Shown: piece by piece, positions 11,750-23,180 of the stretch
How positions within the stretch are numbered: the first letter of the stretch is position 1
Layout of the letters: each line of letters opens with the position of its first letter
Origin: Triatoma infestans
Taxonomy: Eukaryota > Arthropoda > Insecta > Hemiptera > Reduviidae
NCBI GenBank assembly: GCA_011037195.1
Contig: JAAEAF010006611.1
Coordinates: 66,057 to 130,056 of the forward strand
Direction: 5' to 3'
Length of the DNA: 64,000 bases
Program-made: the position numbers and the translations under genes
Notes under the pieces: generated by a model
The model's input: only the letters and a program-made list of their open reading frames with translations
What the model was told of the DNA's origin: nothing
Database searches by the model: none

Positions 11750-13220
11750 GATAGAGCTGAAAAAACTGTCTTAACAACAATTTTTTTTCGTAAAATGTTT
11801 CAAATAAAATTGATACAAATTTATCCCATGAAGTTAACATTCCAAGTTTAATGAATATCGTTGTCATTATTTTTGAGAAAATTCCCAAAAAAAAAATAAA
11901 AGTCCAAAGAGTAAAGTTGCAATTCTGGTTAAACGTTTTTCTTCAAGTTTTTAAAGTTTGGAATCTTAACAACTTTTTTACTTTCTCTTACTCCTAAGTA
12001 ACAGGAAGTATTGTAATCGTATCAAATTCTCCGATATCGAGTTTTCACCGGAAATATCCATTGTGAGGTCTTCTGAGTCCAAAAAAGTGGTTTTTAACAA
12101 ATGGTCTGTGTGGGTGGGTGTGTGTACTTATGTATGTGAACAACATAGCTTGAAAACGAAAAATCGTAGAAAGTTCAAACTTGAAATTCCGTTTAGGTAT
12201 CATCATGGGATCTGACACGACGTCAGTGGTCAAAATTCCTCAACCGGAAGTATCGCTTTACTAAATGCTTTTTTTCACTTTTTTGCAATTTTTTCCAAAA
12301 TGGCTCCGTCGATTTTTTTTTAACTTGTTACATCAACTACACATACAAAGAGCTACAATTTTTATTTGAAATATTTATCCGGGAAAATGCATTTAAGGGC
12401 ACTTTTAGTGGAGAGGGGATGAGTGGTGGGTTGTCCTCTAAAGTGCTATTTCAGTTTATTACATAATTCTATCAGCTAAATAATATTAATTAGAATTAAA
12501 TATGTTGTTGAAATCCCGAGTTTGAAGAAAAAAAAATCAAAACACCGGAAGTGCGTTTTTACTGAAAAGTATTTTTCAGTTTTCTGATAATTTTTTTTTA
12601 CTTTCATGGAATTTTCTCAAAAATGGCTCCGACAATTTTCTTCAAAACTTAATTGCCTTCATCATACAACTAAAAATACTAACAGCTACAACGTTATTTA
12701 TAACATTTCTCTGGGAAAATTAATTTAATGGCACTTTTATGGTTGGGAGATGGTGAGGTTAGGTTTACCTCTTAAGTAATATTGCAGTTTACTAGACAAT
12801 TCTATCATCTAAATAATATTAATTAGAATTGAATGTGTTGTTGAAATTCTGAGTTTGAAAAAATCGCATGACCGGAAGTGCATTTTTACTGAAATGTATT
12901 TTTCAGTTTTCTGATATTTTCTTCGAAAACGGCTCCAATGATTTCTTTAAACTAGGAATGCTAACGACATATACAATGAGCTACAACATTTTTTTTAATC
13001 ATTTCTCCTTTGAAGTCATTTAAAGGGGCTTTTGGGGCAGGGGTAGGGTTATTTTTTTTTTTTTTCTAATGTGCTATCATAGTTGATTATACAATTCCAC
13101 CATCTAAACAAAATTAATTAGAAATAAATAGATGGTCAAAATTCCCAATTTCCAAAAAATTAGTGAACCGATAGTGCGCTTTTACTGAACATATTATTCA
13201 CTTTTCGACGAACTCCAAGG
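11750..13220 (+). repeat. Dispersed repeat with ~300-bp tandem units
   Basis: The element begins near 12000 with a phrase ending GAGTTTTCACCGGAAATA. It then contains units marked by CCGGAAGTG-like cores at about 12246, 12544, 12871 and 13169, spaced roughly 298, 327 and 298 bp. Each unit carries ACTGAAAAG or a variant, an ACGGCTCC-like phrase, AGAGCTACAA and ATAATATTAATTAGAAT. Further copies are at 18.4, 26.8, 28.1, 35.8, 36.8, 40.2, 47.0, 50.7 and 62.5 kb. No protein is encoded. Confidence 0.7.
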
Positions 13221-15160
13221 AAGGTGTAGGAAGTCTTCCTGCACTAGTTTTAACATTGGGAGCCACTATCTCTTGGAGGGGTGGGTCTGAGCCGGGATTG
13301 GCTACCCCGGTAGCCTGAAGAATGTGAGTTTGATTGAGTGTAAATAGTGTAAATATTTTTTAATTTCAGTTTAAGGATAGGAATACGAGGAATATGGAGT
13401 ACTCCACCCCATATTTCAGCGGAATATTTAGCGTTTAGTTTGCAGGTTTTAATTGTACGAGTGAATTTTTCGAATGAATGTATTTATTTGAACTAAGGTG
13501 TTTTTGAATGCATGTAATTGGAAATATGAGTACGCTGCTGCAGGATTTTGCGCCAGCTTCGCTGGAAGGTTATCTTCCAGATATGATATATGGCTGATGG
13601 CGAAAGCTAATGCCAAAAAAAAAAAATAGTTCTGTTTCAAGTGCCATACTATACTAGTTGTTTTTTTTGCTCCTGGCCACTGACGCCATCTTGTATACTG
13701 CAGCACATGCTTCTTCCGGAATTCAACTTTATTACAGCTAATTCTTACAATTGAATCTAATTTTATTGAAGACATCTCGTCACAAATACCTTCAAGAAGA
13801 GTTATTGCACTTTGCAATTAATTCTTTATCACGTTGGGACGCCAAGGCTGGTGGTTAGAATAGTTATTTGGTCATTTTCCGTCCTTACTTCACTAGCTGA
13901 GGACTTGGCAACCTTAAAGAAGCATTTTACAATATTGCATACATTACTGTAATCATCAACTCAATTGGAACGATCCCATTTGCATCATTGACAACTTCAA
14001 GCGCAGCGTGATTCATTATTTAATCTTTTATATTAACTCATTCAAGGAACTAGTACCAGTTGAATTTAATAGCTGAATAACACAGCCTTACTCAACAGTG
14101 GCCAGTCAGATATAGCACTGTTATCTCACTTCTCGTACCCTGGATTTTCTTTTATTAACATTGCTCTATTCTTTGTTTAGAGCTGGTCCTCCATTGATTA
14201 GAAGCTAGATTGTGGGGCTTGTTCTCGCATCCATAGCTTCAGACGCCAGTACCTAGGATTTGCACGTGATCTACATCACTCTCCAGGCTATTACCAGTGC
14301 GTTGCATAACAACGTTGCCCGCTGAAGACCCGAGGAATCGGGTTATCATTGCAATTTTCGTGTATTGACGGAAATAAATGCACAGTTTAAAAGAAAATTT
14401 TGGAACTTATTCTTATTACCATGTCCACCTGTATCCCAATCTTTAGCAAGTGGAATAATTCCCAGATACCACAAATATAAACAAAATTTATCTTTTTATG
14501 GAAGTGAATATATTTCTTATTAAATCGTAACCTCTAATGAAATACGAATAATTGTAACCTTTGATTATATTACCTCTAGGATTTAGCCAAAACAGAATAT
14601 ACAATTGTTTTTATTTGCACATTAAACAAAGTTAATATTTGTTTACCATGTTGGCGAGTTTATGCTTTTTCATTAAATTTATACCTTTTCTTTTACATTG
14701 TGGAAGTTTTACATTCTGGTTGATAAAATGATTAGCATAATGTTGAAATATATACTTGTAACTAGGAAAAAAAAAAAAAGAAAAAAAAAAATGTTGAATT
14801 TGCAATCAGGAAAAAAAAAAGAAGTTAGAAAAGCAAGGCCTAGGTATTATGCTAAAAGGTATTCGTTAACTAAGATACTGAATTTATTAAGCAAATTTTA
14901 AATAAGTTTGTGGGTAACTTTTCAGTATTTTATTTTGCAAAGAAGAAGTTAACAAAGTTGCCCCCGGGTGGGGGCGGGGAGGTATTGGTCTTTAATATAC
15001 AATAGAGCTTCTAACAAGAGGTTGTTATAACAGTAAGGTTTTATTAAAATTATGAATAATATAATTATTAATAAATTTGGTATATGATTTTTTTTTTTAA
15101 TAAAGAAATTGTGAATAAAAAATTCTCTTCTTTATTTTTCAAATCGTTAAACACTACGAC
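13221..15160. other. No gene recognised; degenerate hammerhead-like spot near 14.32 kb
   Basis: The minus-strand frame 13817-13449 (122 aa) has no similarity I recognise, and the plus-strand frame at 14698-14901 is lysine-rich poly-A translation. At about 14319-14340 there is CTGAAGA followed by a five-pair hairpin (CCCGA-GGAA-TCGGG), but the expected GAAA is replaced by TTAT, so it could only be a decayed hammerhead core. Confidence 0.35.
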
Positions 15161-15164
15161 ACCT

Positions 15165-15215
15165 CGTTGTGGTTGGGGGCCGCAGAGCTGGAAAAAATTT
15201 CTCTGACACTATAAA
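15165..15215 (-). mobile_element. Decayed tail of hammerhead element A
   Basis: GTTGTGGTTGG, then CCGCAGAGCTGGAAA and TCTCTGA, match the inverted complement of the 3' tail of the element at 52742-53058. Only the tail remains. Confidence 0.5.
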
Positions 15216-15699
15216 AAAAAAAACTATTTTTTTCGTTTATCTTCAGTATCGCTTCTTTTTTTTTTCAACAGCTATCCATCTTTAATAATCTTTATTCTGC
15301 AAATTGTTAGCGTTTTAATCATCTTTAATTTTTTCTTTCAGGACATTTCTTATGAGAAATTTGACATAAAAATTGTATATTTTTATAAGTTTATAATATA
15401 TATTTTTTTAGTTTATTTATTATATAAGCAAAAACTGTTAAATCAGGTAACAATAATTGCAGTGTTGCTCACTGCTGATACTGTTGGCTTGAGAGTAGGA
15501 GAAGCCATCCAGCGATGACAGTCCTGACATTGTTAGGGCGCCCTGGCATCGCTAGGCCATTACCTTTTAAGCCTCCTTGTTGTATTCTGTGGCAACCTTA
15601 AGTTGGTGATGAGAGAATTGTTTTTTTTTTTTTGTGATAGTGTTTCATGAAACTTTAAGTATTTGTTTGTGATTGTGTCTGTGACGAATGGTATATTAA

Positions 15700-16810
15700 C
15701 CCTTGGCGAGAAGTATGTATTTCAGCAACGTATGTGGAAGTATAGGTCTGGAAGACCGCTATGTTAAAGGTTTCTCTTTGCAGACATTAGTGCACGAAAA
15801 ATAGGCCGCCCCCCACAGGGACCTGTTTTGAATAATGAAAACATGTTTTCACATCCCGATTTGTAAATCGACGTTAACATCAGCGCACTTATCAAAGCTT
15901 TTATCTCAAGCTCATCAGTAAGTCGAAAATTTGATTTTTGATGGGGCTCTGCTGCGTTATGAAAGTATTCCAATTTCTTATTGGTCCACTTTACTATTTC
16001 TTTTATGATGGTGGTATCAAAAAGTAAATTCCAGATTTCCTCGCTTGATGTACATTCACCTAGAGCTTTCGCGAGTGCTAATAGGCCAGGCAAACTTTGA
16101 TAATGTTGTGAGCAGGTGTTCGCTGCACGGCGCAAGGTTGTTTTGATCTCCATTCAAACCCGGACTTACCGACCAATTTTTCAGGCAGATGCTGCTGAAG
16201 TGTCGCATTAGCTAATTCAGAGCTTAGCTCTTCTTCCAGCTCGTCATTGCTTGCGCAGCTGGAGGTTTGAGATTCTTCCTCATTGCCTACATAATCTCGG
16301 TCGCCTTCAGAATCGGAAATTATATCTCCTAATATATCATCATCTTCAGATTCCTCGACTAATTTTCGTAAATATGCCTCAATTTTCGAATTATAATCAG
16401 GATCGCTTGGATAAAAACGTATGTCTTGAGAAGCCATTTTGGTAATTATTTACAAGCCGGGCCCCAAGATATCTAGGGGAAAATGACAGTACAATAACTT
16501 AAAATAAAATAAACAAAACAACTTAAAAAAAAAAAAAAATTACTTGAAAAGAAGTACACGGTCTGACATACGCATAAATTACTTACATAAATAGAAGTAG
16601 CGGTCTTTAATACCAGGTAGTGTTTAGGAGGTTACCAAAAAGCTCTTTAAAAAAAACAAAATTTGGTAATGTAAACTCACACCTAAACTTATGGATAACC
16701 AATAAGAAGGTACTCAAGTTCACAAAGCGGAGCGCCTTTAAGGAATGCCAACTTAATAATAGTGAGAAATATTTCTAGCGGTCTGAGAGACCTATACTTC
16801 CTGCTAAGGG
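15700..16810 (-). mobile_element. Internally deleted piggyBac element with TTAA duplications
   Basis: TTAA flanks both ends (15696-15699 and 16811-16814). The termini are inverted: CCCTTGGCGAGAAGTAT on the left and, reversed, CCCTTAGCAGGAAGTATAGG on the right, with a shared subterminal GGAAGTATAGGTCT...AGACCGCTA. TTAA duplication with a CCCT start is the hallmark of piggyBac. The 1111-bp element keeps only the N-terminal part of a transposase on the minus strand and has lost the catalytic DDD region, so it is non-autonomous. Confidence 0.85.
15764..16437 (-). pseudogene. piggyBac transposase, N-terminal remnant
   Basis: It starts at ATG 16437 with MASQDIRFYPSDPDYNSKIE and an acidic stretch rich in E, D and S, as is usual at piggyBac N-termini. 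After a frameshift near 16140-16160 it continues with the start of the transposase fold (SSEEIWNLLFDTTIIKEIV, NKKLEYF) and reaches GRPIFRALMSAKR, close to a conserved family motif. It stops soon after, next to the left terminal repeat. The catalytic aspartates lie beyond this point in intact members and are absent. Confidence 0.8.
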
Positions 16811-16819
16811 TTAACCTAA

Positions 16820-17395
16820 TTGACTAATCCTCAGTAACCTCCAAAAATCAATTTTTCCGGAGAAATTATTTAAATAAAAGTTATAGAGGTGTATGTGTGA
16901 ACATTTCCACGTTGAAAGAAAATTGTAGCCGTTCTCAAGAAAATTTCAAAAAATTGAATAACCTATACCGTAAAGTTAGTTACATTTCCGGTTTACCGGA
17001 TTTTCTTCAAATTTGGGATTATCAATGCTTCTAATGTTTATTAATGTATAGGTAGTAAAAACCATACAGTGTACGAAGTGGAACTTTAGTGAAAAGCATA
17101 ACGTTACTATTCCCATAGAATCCCACGAAAAAAAATCAATTTTCTCGGAAAATTATATCACATAAAAGTGATAGGTATTTATGTGTGCAGATAGTTTTCG
17201 ATGTTAACAGAATATCGTAGGAGAAAAATCATTCAGTAAAGTCGCACTTCTGGTCGATCTATTTTTTGCCCGATATCTTCTTGTTAGATGTCAGATGTTG
17301 GTAATATCTAAACGGTTACAAAGTTTGAGTTTATTATGATTTTTTGTTTTTATTTCCTCTTAAAGTAATAGAAAGTAAAAATATAATTACAAGCA
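16820..17395. repeat. Copies of the dispersed CCGGAAGTG-type repeat
   Basis: Phrases such as TTTTCCGGAGAAATTAT, AAAAGTTATAG, AAAATTGTAGCCGTTCTC and GTAAAGTCGCACTTCTGGTC correspond to the inverse of units seen at 12 and 62 kb. No coding sequence. Confidence 0.5.
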
Positions 17396-17397
17396 AA

Positions 17398-17645
17398 ATG
17401 TTAGCTGGCTGGGGCCAAAGAATAAACAACTTTTTAACTGTAAAAGTTTATCTATCGACGTTTCGGTATCTTTAGTGACCTTCCTCAGGATCTCTCAAGA
17501 GGAGGTAGAGAGTTGAATGCTCTCCTTTCCTTTAAATTAAATGAACATTTAACTCTCTACCTCTCCGGTGTCCGAAACGTCGATAGATTAAACTTTTAAA
17601 GTTGAAAAGGTTTTTTTCTTTGGCCACAGCCATCTAACATTTCGT
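17398..17645. mobile_element. Inverted-repeat element B with hammerhead core
   Basis: The left arm begins ATGTTAGCTGGCTGGGGCC (about 17399) and the right arm ends in its inverse (about 17642). Both arms carry TATCGACGTTTCGG or its complement. A hammerhead-like core is on the minus strand of the left arm (separate entry). The right arm keeps only the GAAACGTC half. The centre contains repeated and inverted AACTCTCTACCTC. No protein is encoded. Confidence 0.65.
17453..17492 (-). ncRNA. Minimal hammerhead ribozyme motif (element B)
   Basis: Reading the minus strand: AUC (stem I), CUGAGGA (17488-17482), a weak three-pair stem II (GGU/ACC), GAAA (17464-17461), CG then U, then the cleavage-site C at 17457, and GAU closing stem I. 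The run GAAACGTC is the very short stem III typical of hammerheads in Penelope-like retroelements. Stem II is weak, so activity is uncertain. Confidence 0.5.
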
Positions 17646-18359
17646 TTGTTTTATTAATAATAATGGTCAAATTTAGATATTATTTAATTTAAAAATAATG
17701 ACAAATAAAAAATATTTAGTATCCTAAGCGTAAGTCCGAAAAAGTGCTCAGTTAAGTCGTATTTCCTATCGAAAACTGTAATAGGTATTTCAAGCAAAAG
17801 TGATAGGTTTCTGTATGTTTGGCCAGGAGATCTAGTTTAATGAAATCCGTTGGTGTATTTATGGATAAAGTCCCCCCAAAAAAACTGAAAACTGTTAAAC
17901 CTTAAAATTCACTTCTTGTGCACTGATTTTCTTTAAACTGAATTTTGGCATCACTTTTAATTGTAAAAATGTTGTAAGAAAATTTATTATTTATTTATGT
18001 GTAAGTAGAGCAAAATTTATTTGAATCATTGTTTCATAATCATCTTATCACAATGATTCATACACATAATAAAATCTGTAAATATATTTTATCAAAGTCA
18101 GCATTATTATTTTGAATGTTTTAATATGAATAATGGAATTTTATTTACACTAAATTTTTTAAAAACATTTTCATTGTGGAATAATGACTTCTTTAAACGA
18201 TAAATTTTTCTCTATTATCTTGTTAATTAAAACTTAACCTTACACAATTAACACTAGATTTATTTAATTATCCAAGTTAATTTTTTAATATATTAATTTT
18301 AATTTTTAGAAATTTACCAAACAATTCGACCATCTGTACAGTTTTTAATATTGCCTTCG
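17646..18359. other. No gene; AT-rich with repeat pieces
   Basis: Fragments of the dispersed repeat (for example near 17740-17930) and AT-rich filler. Nothing coding. Confidence 0.4.
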
Positions 18360-18394
18360 ATCTTCTAAAAGTAGATTTTAAACAGAATCAACTA

Positions 18395-19005
18395 ACTCCA
18401 TTTCTCTACACTCAGATGACCAATGTTTACTTTTTCTTACTACTCCTAATAAGAAGAAGTATATATTACGATCATGCCAGATTTTGGAAATTGAGTTTTC
18501 ACCGGAAATACAAGTTTTTGGGGTTCCCTGCATTGAAAAAATGTTTTTAGCGGATGGTCTGTGTGTGGTGTTTATGTGTGTTGTTTTCACAGACACAAGA
18601 AAAGTAGCCGGAATCTGCTACTTGGTATTCCGTTTAGACATCTAGCACCGCTGCAGTCACGAATATTTTGGGCAAAATCCATGAACCGGAAGTGCGACTA
18701 AAGACGGAATGTTGTTTTTTTTTCTTCAGTTTTTCGTGAATTTCTTGAAAACCGCACCAGCGATTTTCTTTAAATATCGTATACTATCTACATACAAATA
18801 TATACGTATCACTTTTATTTGAAATATTTTTTTCCAGCAAAATTTACTTTTTGGGGGTTCTGGGGAACGGTAGCGTTATCGTTTTCTCTAAAGTACCACT
18901 TTAGTATAATATATGGTTTAACAACCTATATAATATTAATATACAGTAGCAAGGTTTTAAAGATAACATTTTTATCGTTAATATTTTTCTTAAAAAATTA
19001 TTTTG
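18395..19005 (+). repeat. Copy of the dispersed CCGGAAGTG-type repeat
   Basis: This copy has TTTCTTACTACTCCTAATA, GAGTTTTCACCGGAAATAC, GGTCTGTGTG, GGTATTCCGTTTAG, then CCGGAAGTGCGACTAAAG and one downstream unit. The order matches the copy at 12 kb in the same orientation. Confidence 0.65.
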
Positions 19006-19019
19006 AGATAGAGTTCTAA

Positions 19020-20010
19020 GGAATCTGACACAAAATTCAAATGTGTTTGTTCAATATTATTGCCCTTTTTACATTGTAATCATTCTCTACCTGCCTCTGT
19101 TGGTAGATTGGCACTTGTCCCCCATTTATGTTTGGATAAATGATCAAAACTTGAAATATATATATTTCTTTCACAGTTTTTCTGGTTTCATACCAGAATT
19201 TTTATTAGAAAATTACTAAGGTTGTCTATCTTTTTTTTCTTTTTTCAAACTCGGATAAGCGATGAAGACTTACTCCTAAGGCATCCTAATGTCTATTATA
19301 TTGTTACAGTCAGAAATTCATATAATTCAGGCAATCGGGCGTTTCGAAGAGGAGAGCTAATTTTGGGCCGAAGATAGTCCCCCCCATTTTTTCCCCCGAT
19401 TTTATCCCAAATCATCCTTGATTCGTTAATAATAACGCCAAAGCTGAAGCAAGAAACAGCACCGAAAACTGTGGCGGCACCAGAATTCTCTCGCCAAATC
19501 CGAATCAACTCGCCGCCTAAAGTCCCTTTAATTTTTTTCCCGAAATTGCAAACCATTTTGTTCTTTTTTATTTTTTCAAAAACAAAATAAACGTAATTTT
19601 TTTTTTTTTTTTAAATATTGAGATACATTAAGCGACAAACTCATAGGTCATACATATATTAGTTACCATTAGCAAAAGTTTAGTTTATTCGGCAGAATAT
19701 AGTTCATTTAGAATATTTTTTCAGCGCCCCTATAAAAGTGTCATTATATTTTCAAATAAGACACATTTTTTTCGCTTGACGGTTTTAAAATTTAATCTGC
19801 ATTTAGTTAAAATTTCCAAAGCTCACAACATGTTGCAAATGAATTGATGCTATAGGGATAGTTCCTGTCTTACAACTTGTTCACTCTAAGATATATATTG
19901 CTGCGCACCATTATCTGTAGTTATCCCTTTCATGCGGGAAACAAATAAATGATGGAATTCATCTTATTTATTTGATTGTCTAGTGATTCTTTCTAGTACA
20001 ATAGTGAAAA
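19020..20010. other. No gene recognised
   Basis: A minus-strand frame (19556-19296) has no recognisable similarity. Poly-T and AT-rich blocks make up the rest. In this reading the whole stretch would lie in an intron of the probable dorsal gene. Confidence 0.4.
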
Positions 20011-20015
20011 ACGTA

Positions 20016-20375
20016 CGAGGGCTGCTATTTATATTTCTGGCCTTGGTAACACTGATTGTTGCTAGGCACCAGCTGATGTTTCCAGTGCAACCTTCACATT
20101 GTTGGCACCTAATGATTTCTTTTTGTTCCCGAACATCAAGAAAAAACTACGTGGACAACGGTTTCCTACTCCTGAAGAAGCAGTTGCTGCATTCAAAACC
20201 CATGTTTTAGAAGTACCTAAATCGGAGTGGAAAAAAGTGCTTTGAAAATTGGTTCCAACGCATGCAAAAGTGTATTCATCTTCATGGGGAATATTTTGAA
20301 AAACAATAAAATCGATTTTGTCTTTAAATGCTTGTGTTTTCATCCTTAGGCCACAAATATAAAGAGCAGCCCTCG
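20016..20375 (+). mobile_element. Deleted mariner element with terminal inverted repeats
   Basis: The ends are inverted copies of CGAGGGCTGCTATTTATATT (20016 on, with small differences in the reversed right end to 20375), each next to a TA duplication (20014-20015 and 20376-20377). The interior codes for the last part of a mariner transposase. At 360 bp it is a non-autonomous deletion product. It sits in a probable intron, about 140 bp upstream of an exon. Confidence 0.85.
20102..20309 (+). pseudogene. mariner transposase C-terminus
   Basis: The frame reads LAPNDFFLFPNIKKKLRGQR, TPEEAVAAFKTHVLEVPKSE, then after a one-base frameshift (run of A at about 20231-20236) CFENWFQRMQKCIHLHGEYF and a stop. 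The D in PND is the last residue of the DD34D catalytic triad; the first two are deleted. Confidence 0.85.
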
Positions 20376-20518
20376 TATTCTGAGACAAGAAGTCGCATGA
20401 CTTGGTATCTAACAAGTGTGGATGTAGGCCTAATAATTTATCTGTGCATGTTTTAACTTTTCCTATTTTGTTGTTTTTATTTATTTTAGTTTTAAATATT
20501 ATCCTTATCATTTTATAG

Positions 20519-21183
20519 GGGTTGGGCCTATTGAAACAAATTCGATGGCTGTGAAAAGAGAACCAGGTAAGTTAGAAAGTAAATGCAACAATTTCTAAGG
20601 TTTTCTTTTTTTTTTTTTTTTTTTGAAAGAATACTTATTATTTATTGGGTTTATTATTATTTATTATCTAGAGACAAGCCCAAATCCTTATGGATTATAT
20701 GGAGGTGGTACAATGACAATGAAACAATCGCCTGCTTTTGCTCGAACACCATCACCACTAGATTATGCGGGCGCAACTGGTGGTGGTTATTATAATCCTG
20801 CACTACCTGGTACTACAAATCAGTTACCAAATTATAATCCAGTATATGTAGACCCTAGTTATTTGCATGGTCAAATTGGAAATGCAGCAACCAGCGTTGG
20901 TATTGTGGTAGGAACAGCAACAGCTGTACCATCAACATCCACCGCCATATCACCACAACCACAAACAGCTGAAATATTAGATATGGATAGGCAACAAATT
21001 TTTGAATTAGGTTCAGCGGATTTAGAAGAATTAACAGCAATTGGTTTATCTGATAATCTTAGTGCAAATTTAAGTTTAAACGATGTTGATAATATGTCCA
21101 TGTCTGACAGTATAACAAATTTAAGAAATAAAACTCTTAATGAATTATTTCCAGATATGTATAGAACTAACCAAAATACTTGA
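20519..21183 (+). CDS. dl: Probable dorsal/NF-kB (Rel) protein, last two coding exons (partial)
   Basis: Exon 20519-20566 is bounded by TTTTATAG and GTAAGTTAG. Exon 20672-21183 starts after TTATCTAG and ends at TGA. The phases match (phase 1 at both junctions), giving VGPIETNSMAVKREP, then ETSPNPYGLYGGG. The tail is rich in S, T, P, G and Y, with an acidic end: ADLEELTAIGLSDNLSANLS and NDVDNMSMSDSITNL. In insect dorsal proteins the C-terminal activation region ends in a similar LSDNLS...LSL..D....SDS pattern, so I infer dorsal. No Rel homology domain is in the window; it would be encoded upstream. Another low-complexity activation domain is possible. The intron just upstream carries a mariner relic. 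Confidence 0.55.
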
Positions 21184-22350
21184 AATATTTGCTAATTTTT
21201 TTGTTTTTTATAGGAACAATGTTAAGTTGTGCATTCCAACTAGTCGAATGGTCTCTGAAATTTTTATAATCATTTTCTATAATTTTGTTTTTAATCTAAT
21301 TCTAAATTTGTGGACTAGCAAGTATATTTAGAATAGAATATTTTTTGTTTTTGTTTAAAGACATAAATATAGTATATAAATTTTATCCAGCTATAAAGGT
21401 ATATTTACTTCTATGGTATGTAAATATTAAGTGATCAACAAATTAGATATTAGATAATTTGAATGTCTTTTTAGTTCATCTCAAGTAATTTGAATATAAG
21501 TATGGCTTCAACAAAATAGAAGCCTAACCTAACCTATAGCGAATCACTGATAAGACAAAGAAATTTAATACTCATAATTGTTACAAGTTGATTTCTAGAT
21601 GGAATTTTTAAGAAATTATAAATGATCTGATATCACTGAAGGGTTTCTTTTTTTTTCCAGTAAAATAAATAATTAAGGAACTTCTTGTGATTTATGTGTG
21701 CTTACTGTAATTTAGTTAATATTTCTGTAAATATTTTAGTTTTTTATACGTTATATTTCAAAAATGTTGTATTTTATTTACAGTAGAATGGCAGAAATAA
21801 GAGCCGTCTTGTATACGTATGTAACATATTGAAGACTAATAGATCTCATAAATTCATAGTAACACCTTTAGAATGTTTAAAAAGGATCAGTATTTTTATA
21901 AAAAGTTATACAAATTTTTTGTCTATTTCTTCATTAGAGTACTCGTTTTTCAAAAAATTATTATTATTTTAGATGATTTATATTTGTAATTTTTTTTTAA
22001 TTTCTTAATAGGGTTTTAATAGTTGATTTTTCTCCGAAGGTGTTGAGCTCAGGCGATTCTCAAGGTTTTGATGCAAAAGTTTTCATGATTTACAGAATTT
22101 AATTCAAATAAACTTCATAGTAAGACGAGATACACGTTCAATAATAAACTCATATTAAGAACTGCTAATAACATCAGAGATGCTATCTTTTGCTGACTTT
22201 GGAACCGTCTGACAACAAGACGATACTTGAACCATAATCAAGCAAGGTATTACTAAGAAATCAAATATCGCATATACTGTAACCAGACTATATACATAAT
22301 CTTTCAAATAGCATTTACTAACGTAACAGACATTAGCAGGTATGGAATTA
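21184..22350 (+). other. 3' untranslated region and downstream sequence of the probable dorsal gene
   Basis: AT-rich, with a candidate poly-A signal AATAAA at about 21664-21669. No further coding sequence is seen. The CCTAACCTAACCT near 21521 is too short to be a telomere repeat. Confidence 0.4.
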
Positions 22351-22354
22351 ACTT

Positions 22355-22445
22355 AAATAGCGCACTGGACTAGCATGTTCGAGAATAGGCAGCGATGCCC
22401 CTAGTTTTTCTCTTCCTAAGAATCTGCAATCCGAAGAAGAGCAGT
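22355..22445 (+). repeat. Decayed tRNA-derived SINE copy
   Basis: TAGCGCACTGGACTAGCA, GATGCCCCTAGTTTTTCTCT and TTCCTAAGAATCT line up with the head and body of the SINE at 31.8 kb. It is heavily diverged and truncated. Confidence 0.5.
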
Positions 22446-22811
22446 TTTGTCTGAAAAAGAGTGCACTGAGGCGCCATATAAATTTCGACGTTCCTAAAAT
22501 AAATAAAAACAGACTGCTTGCCAATAAACTATACACCGAATTGGTGACTAAGACAGCTTGCGAACTTCCTTTCTTAGGCCTTCAGACTTAATACCACTTT
22601 TAGCCTGGAGTAATAGTCAAAACTAGCGCGCTCTACCTTTAATCAGTAGCTTTTCTGCATACAAAATATATATTCGACACATTTTTTCAAATATTTGATA
22701 AGAAGAAACTACCACCCAAATTATATTGGTTAAAAAAACATTCTACAATTTAACTCATGTTGATAAATTATTCTAATGGGGACATAAAGTTTCCTTTTAT
22801 AATCAGAGATT

Positions 22812-23180
22812 TTTTTTTTTGTTTTTAATAGAGCACTGCGACCAAAAGAAGTCTATTGTACCACCGGGTGAGACTACTCACCTACAGAACCCTTCAGATC
22901 AAGATCTGAGGGAGGACATATTTTCCTCCAACGCCTGGTAACTACCCAGGATTCCAAATCTTCTCTCGATAACAGCATTGTTAGGAGGTGTATTTGAATC
23001 GTCTCCATCTCCCCATAAAATCTGCAGGCCCATTTTCATTAGGTCTCCCCTAAATCTGCAATGCTTCGTGAGGAGACCCGTCAGTATTGGAAGCCCATTT
23101 CTACTTAAACCAATGCACGCATCATATCTTTTTGTCTCAGATCTAGGAGGATTAGAGCTGTGCTCTCTTTACTTCCCCCT
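22812..23180 (-). mobile_element. Jockey-like LINE 3' end
   Basis: On the minus strand a broken frame reads KRYDACIGLSRNGLPILTGL and RRFGILGSYQALEENMSSL, the C-terminal RNase H-like tail of jockey-type LINEs. The sequence then runs to ACAATAGACTTC and GGTCGCAGTGC, followed by an A-rich tail (poly-T on the plus strand at 22811-22820). The same terminal phrase ends the SINE copies, so SINE and LINE share a 3' tail. Confidence 0.65.

Noticed and set aside
14698..14901. A lysine-rich small protein
   Set aside because: Translation of poly-A runs with no support.
20062..20511. A 149-aa minus-strand protein
   Set aside because: It is the antisense of the mariner remnant and of a probable dorsal intron; no similarity.
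21521..21534. CCTAACCTAACCT as telomere repeat
   Set aside because: Only two to three units, inside ordinary sequence.
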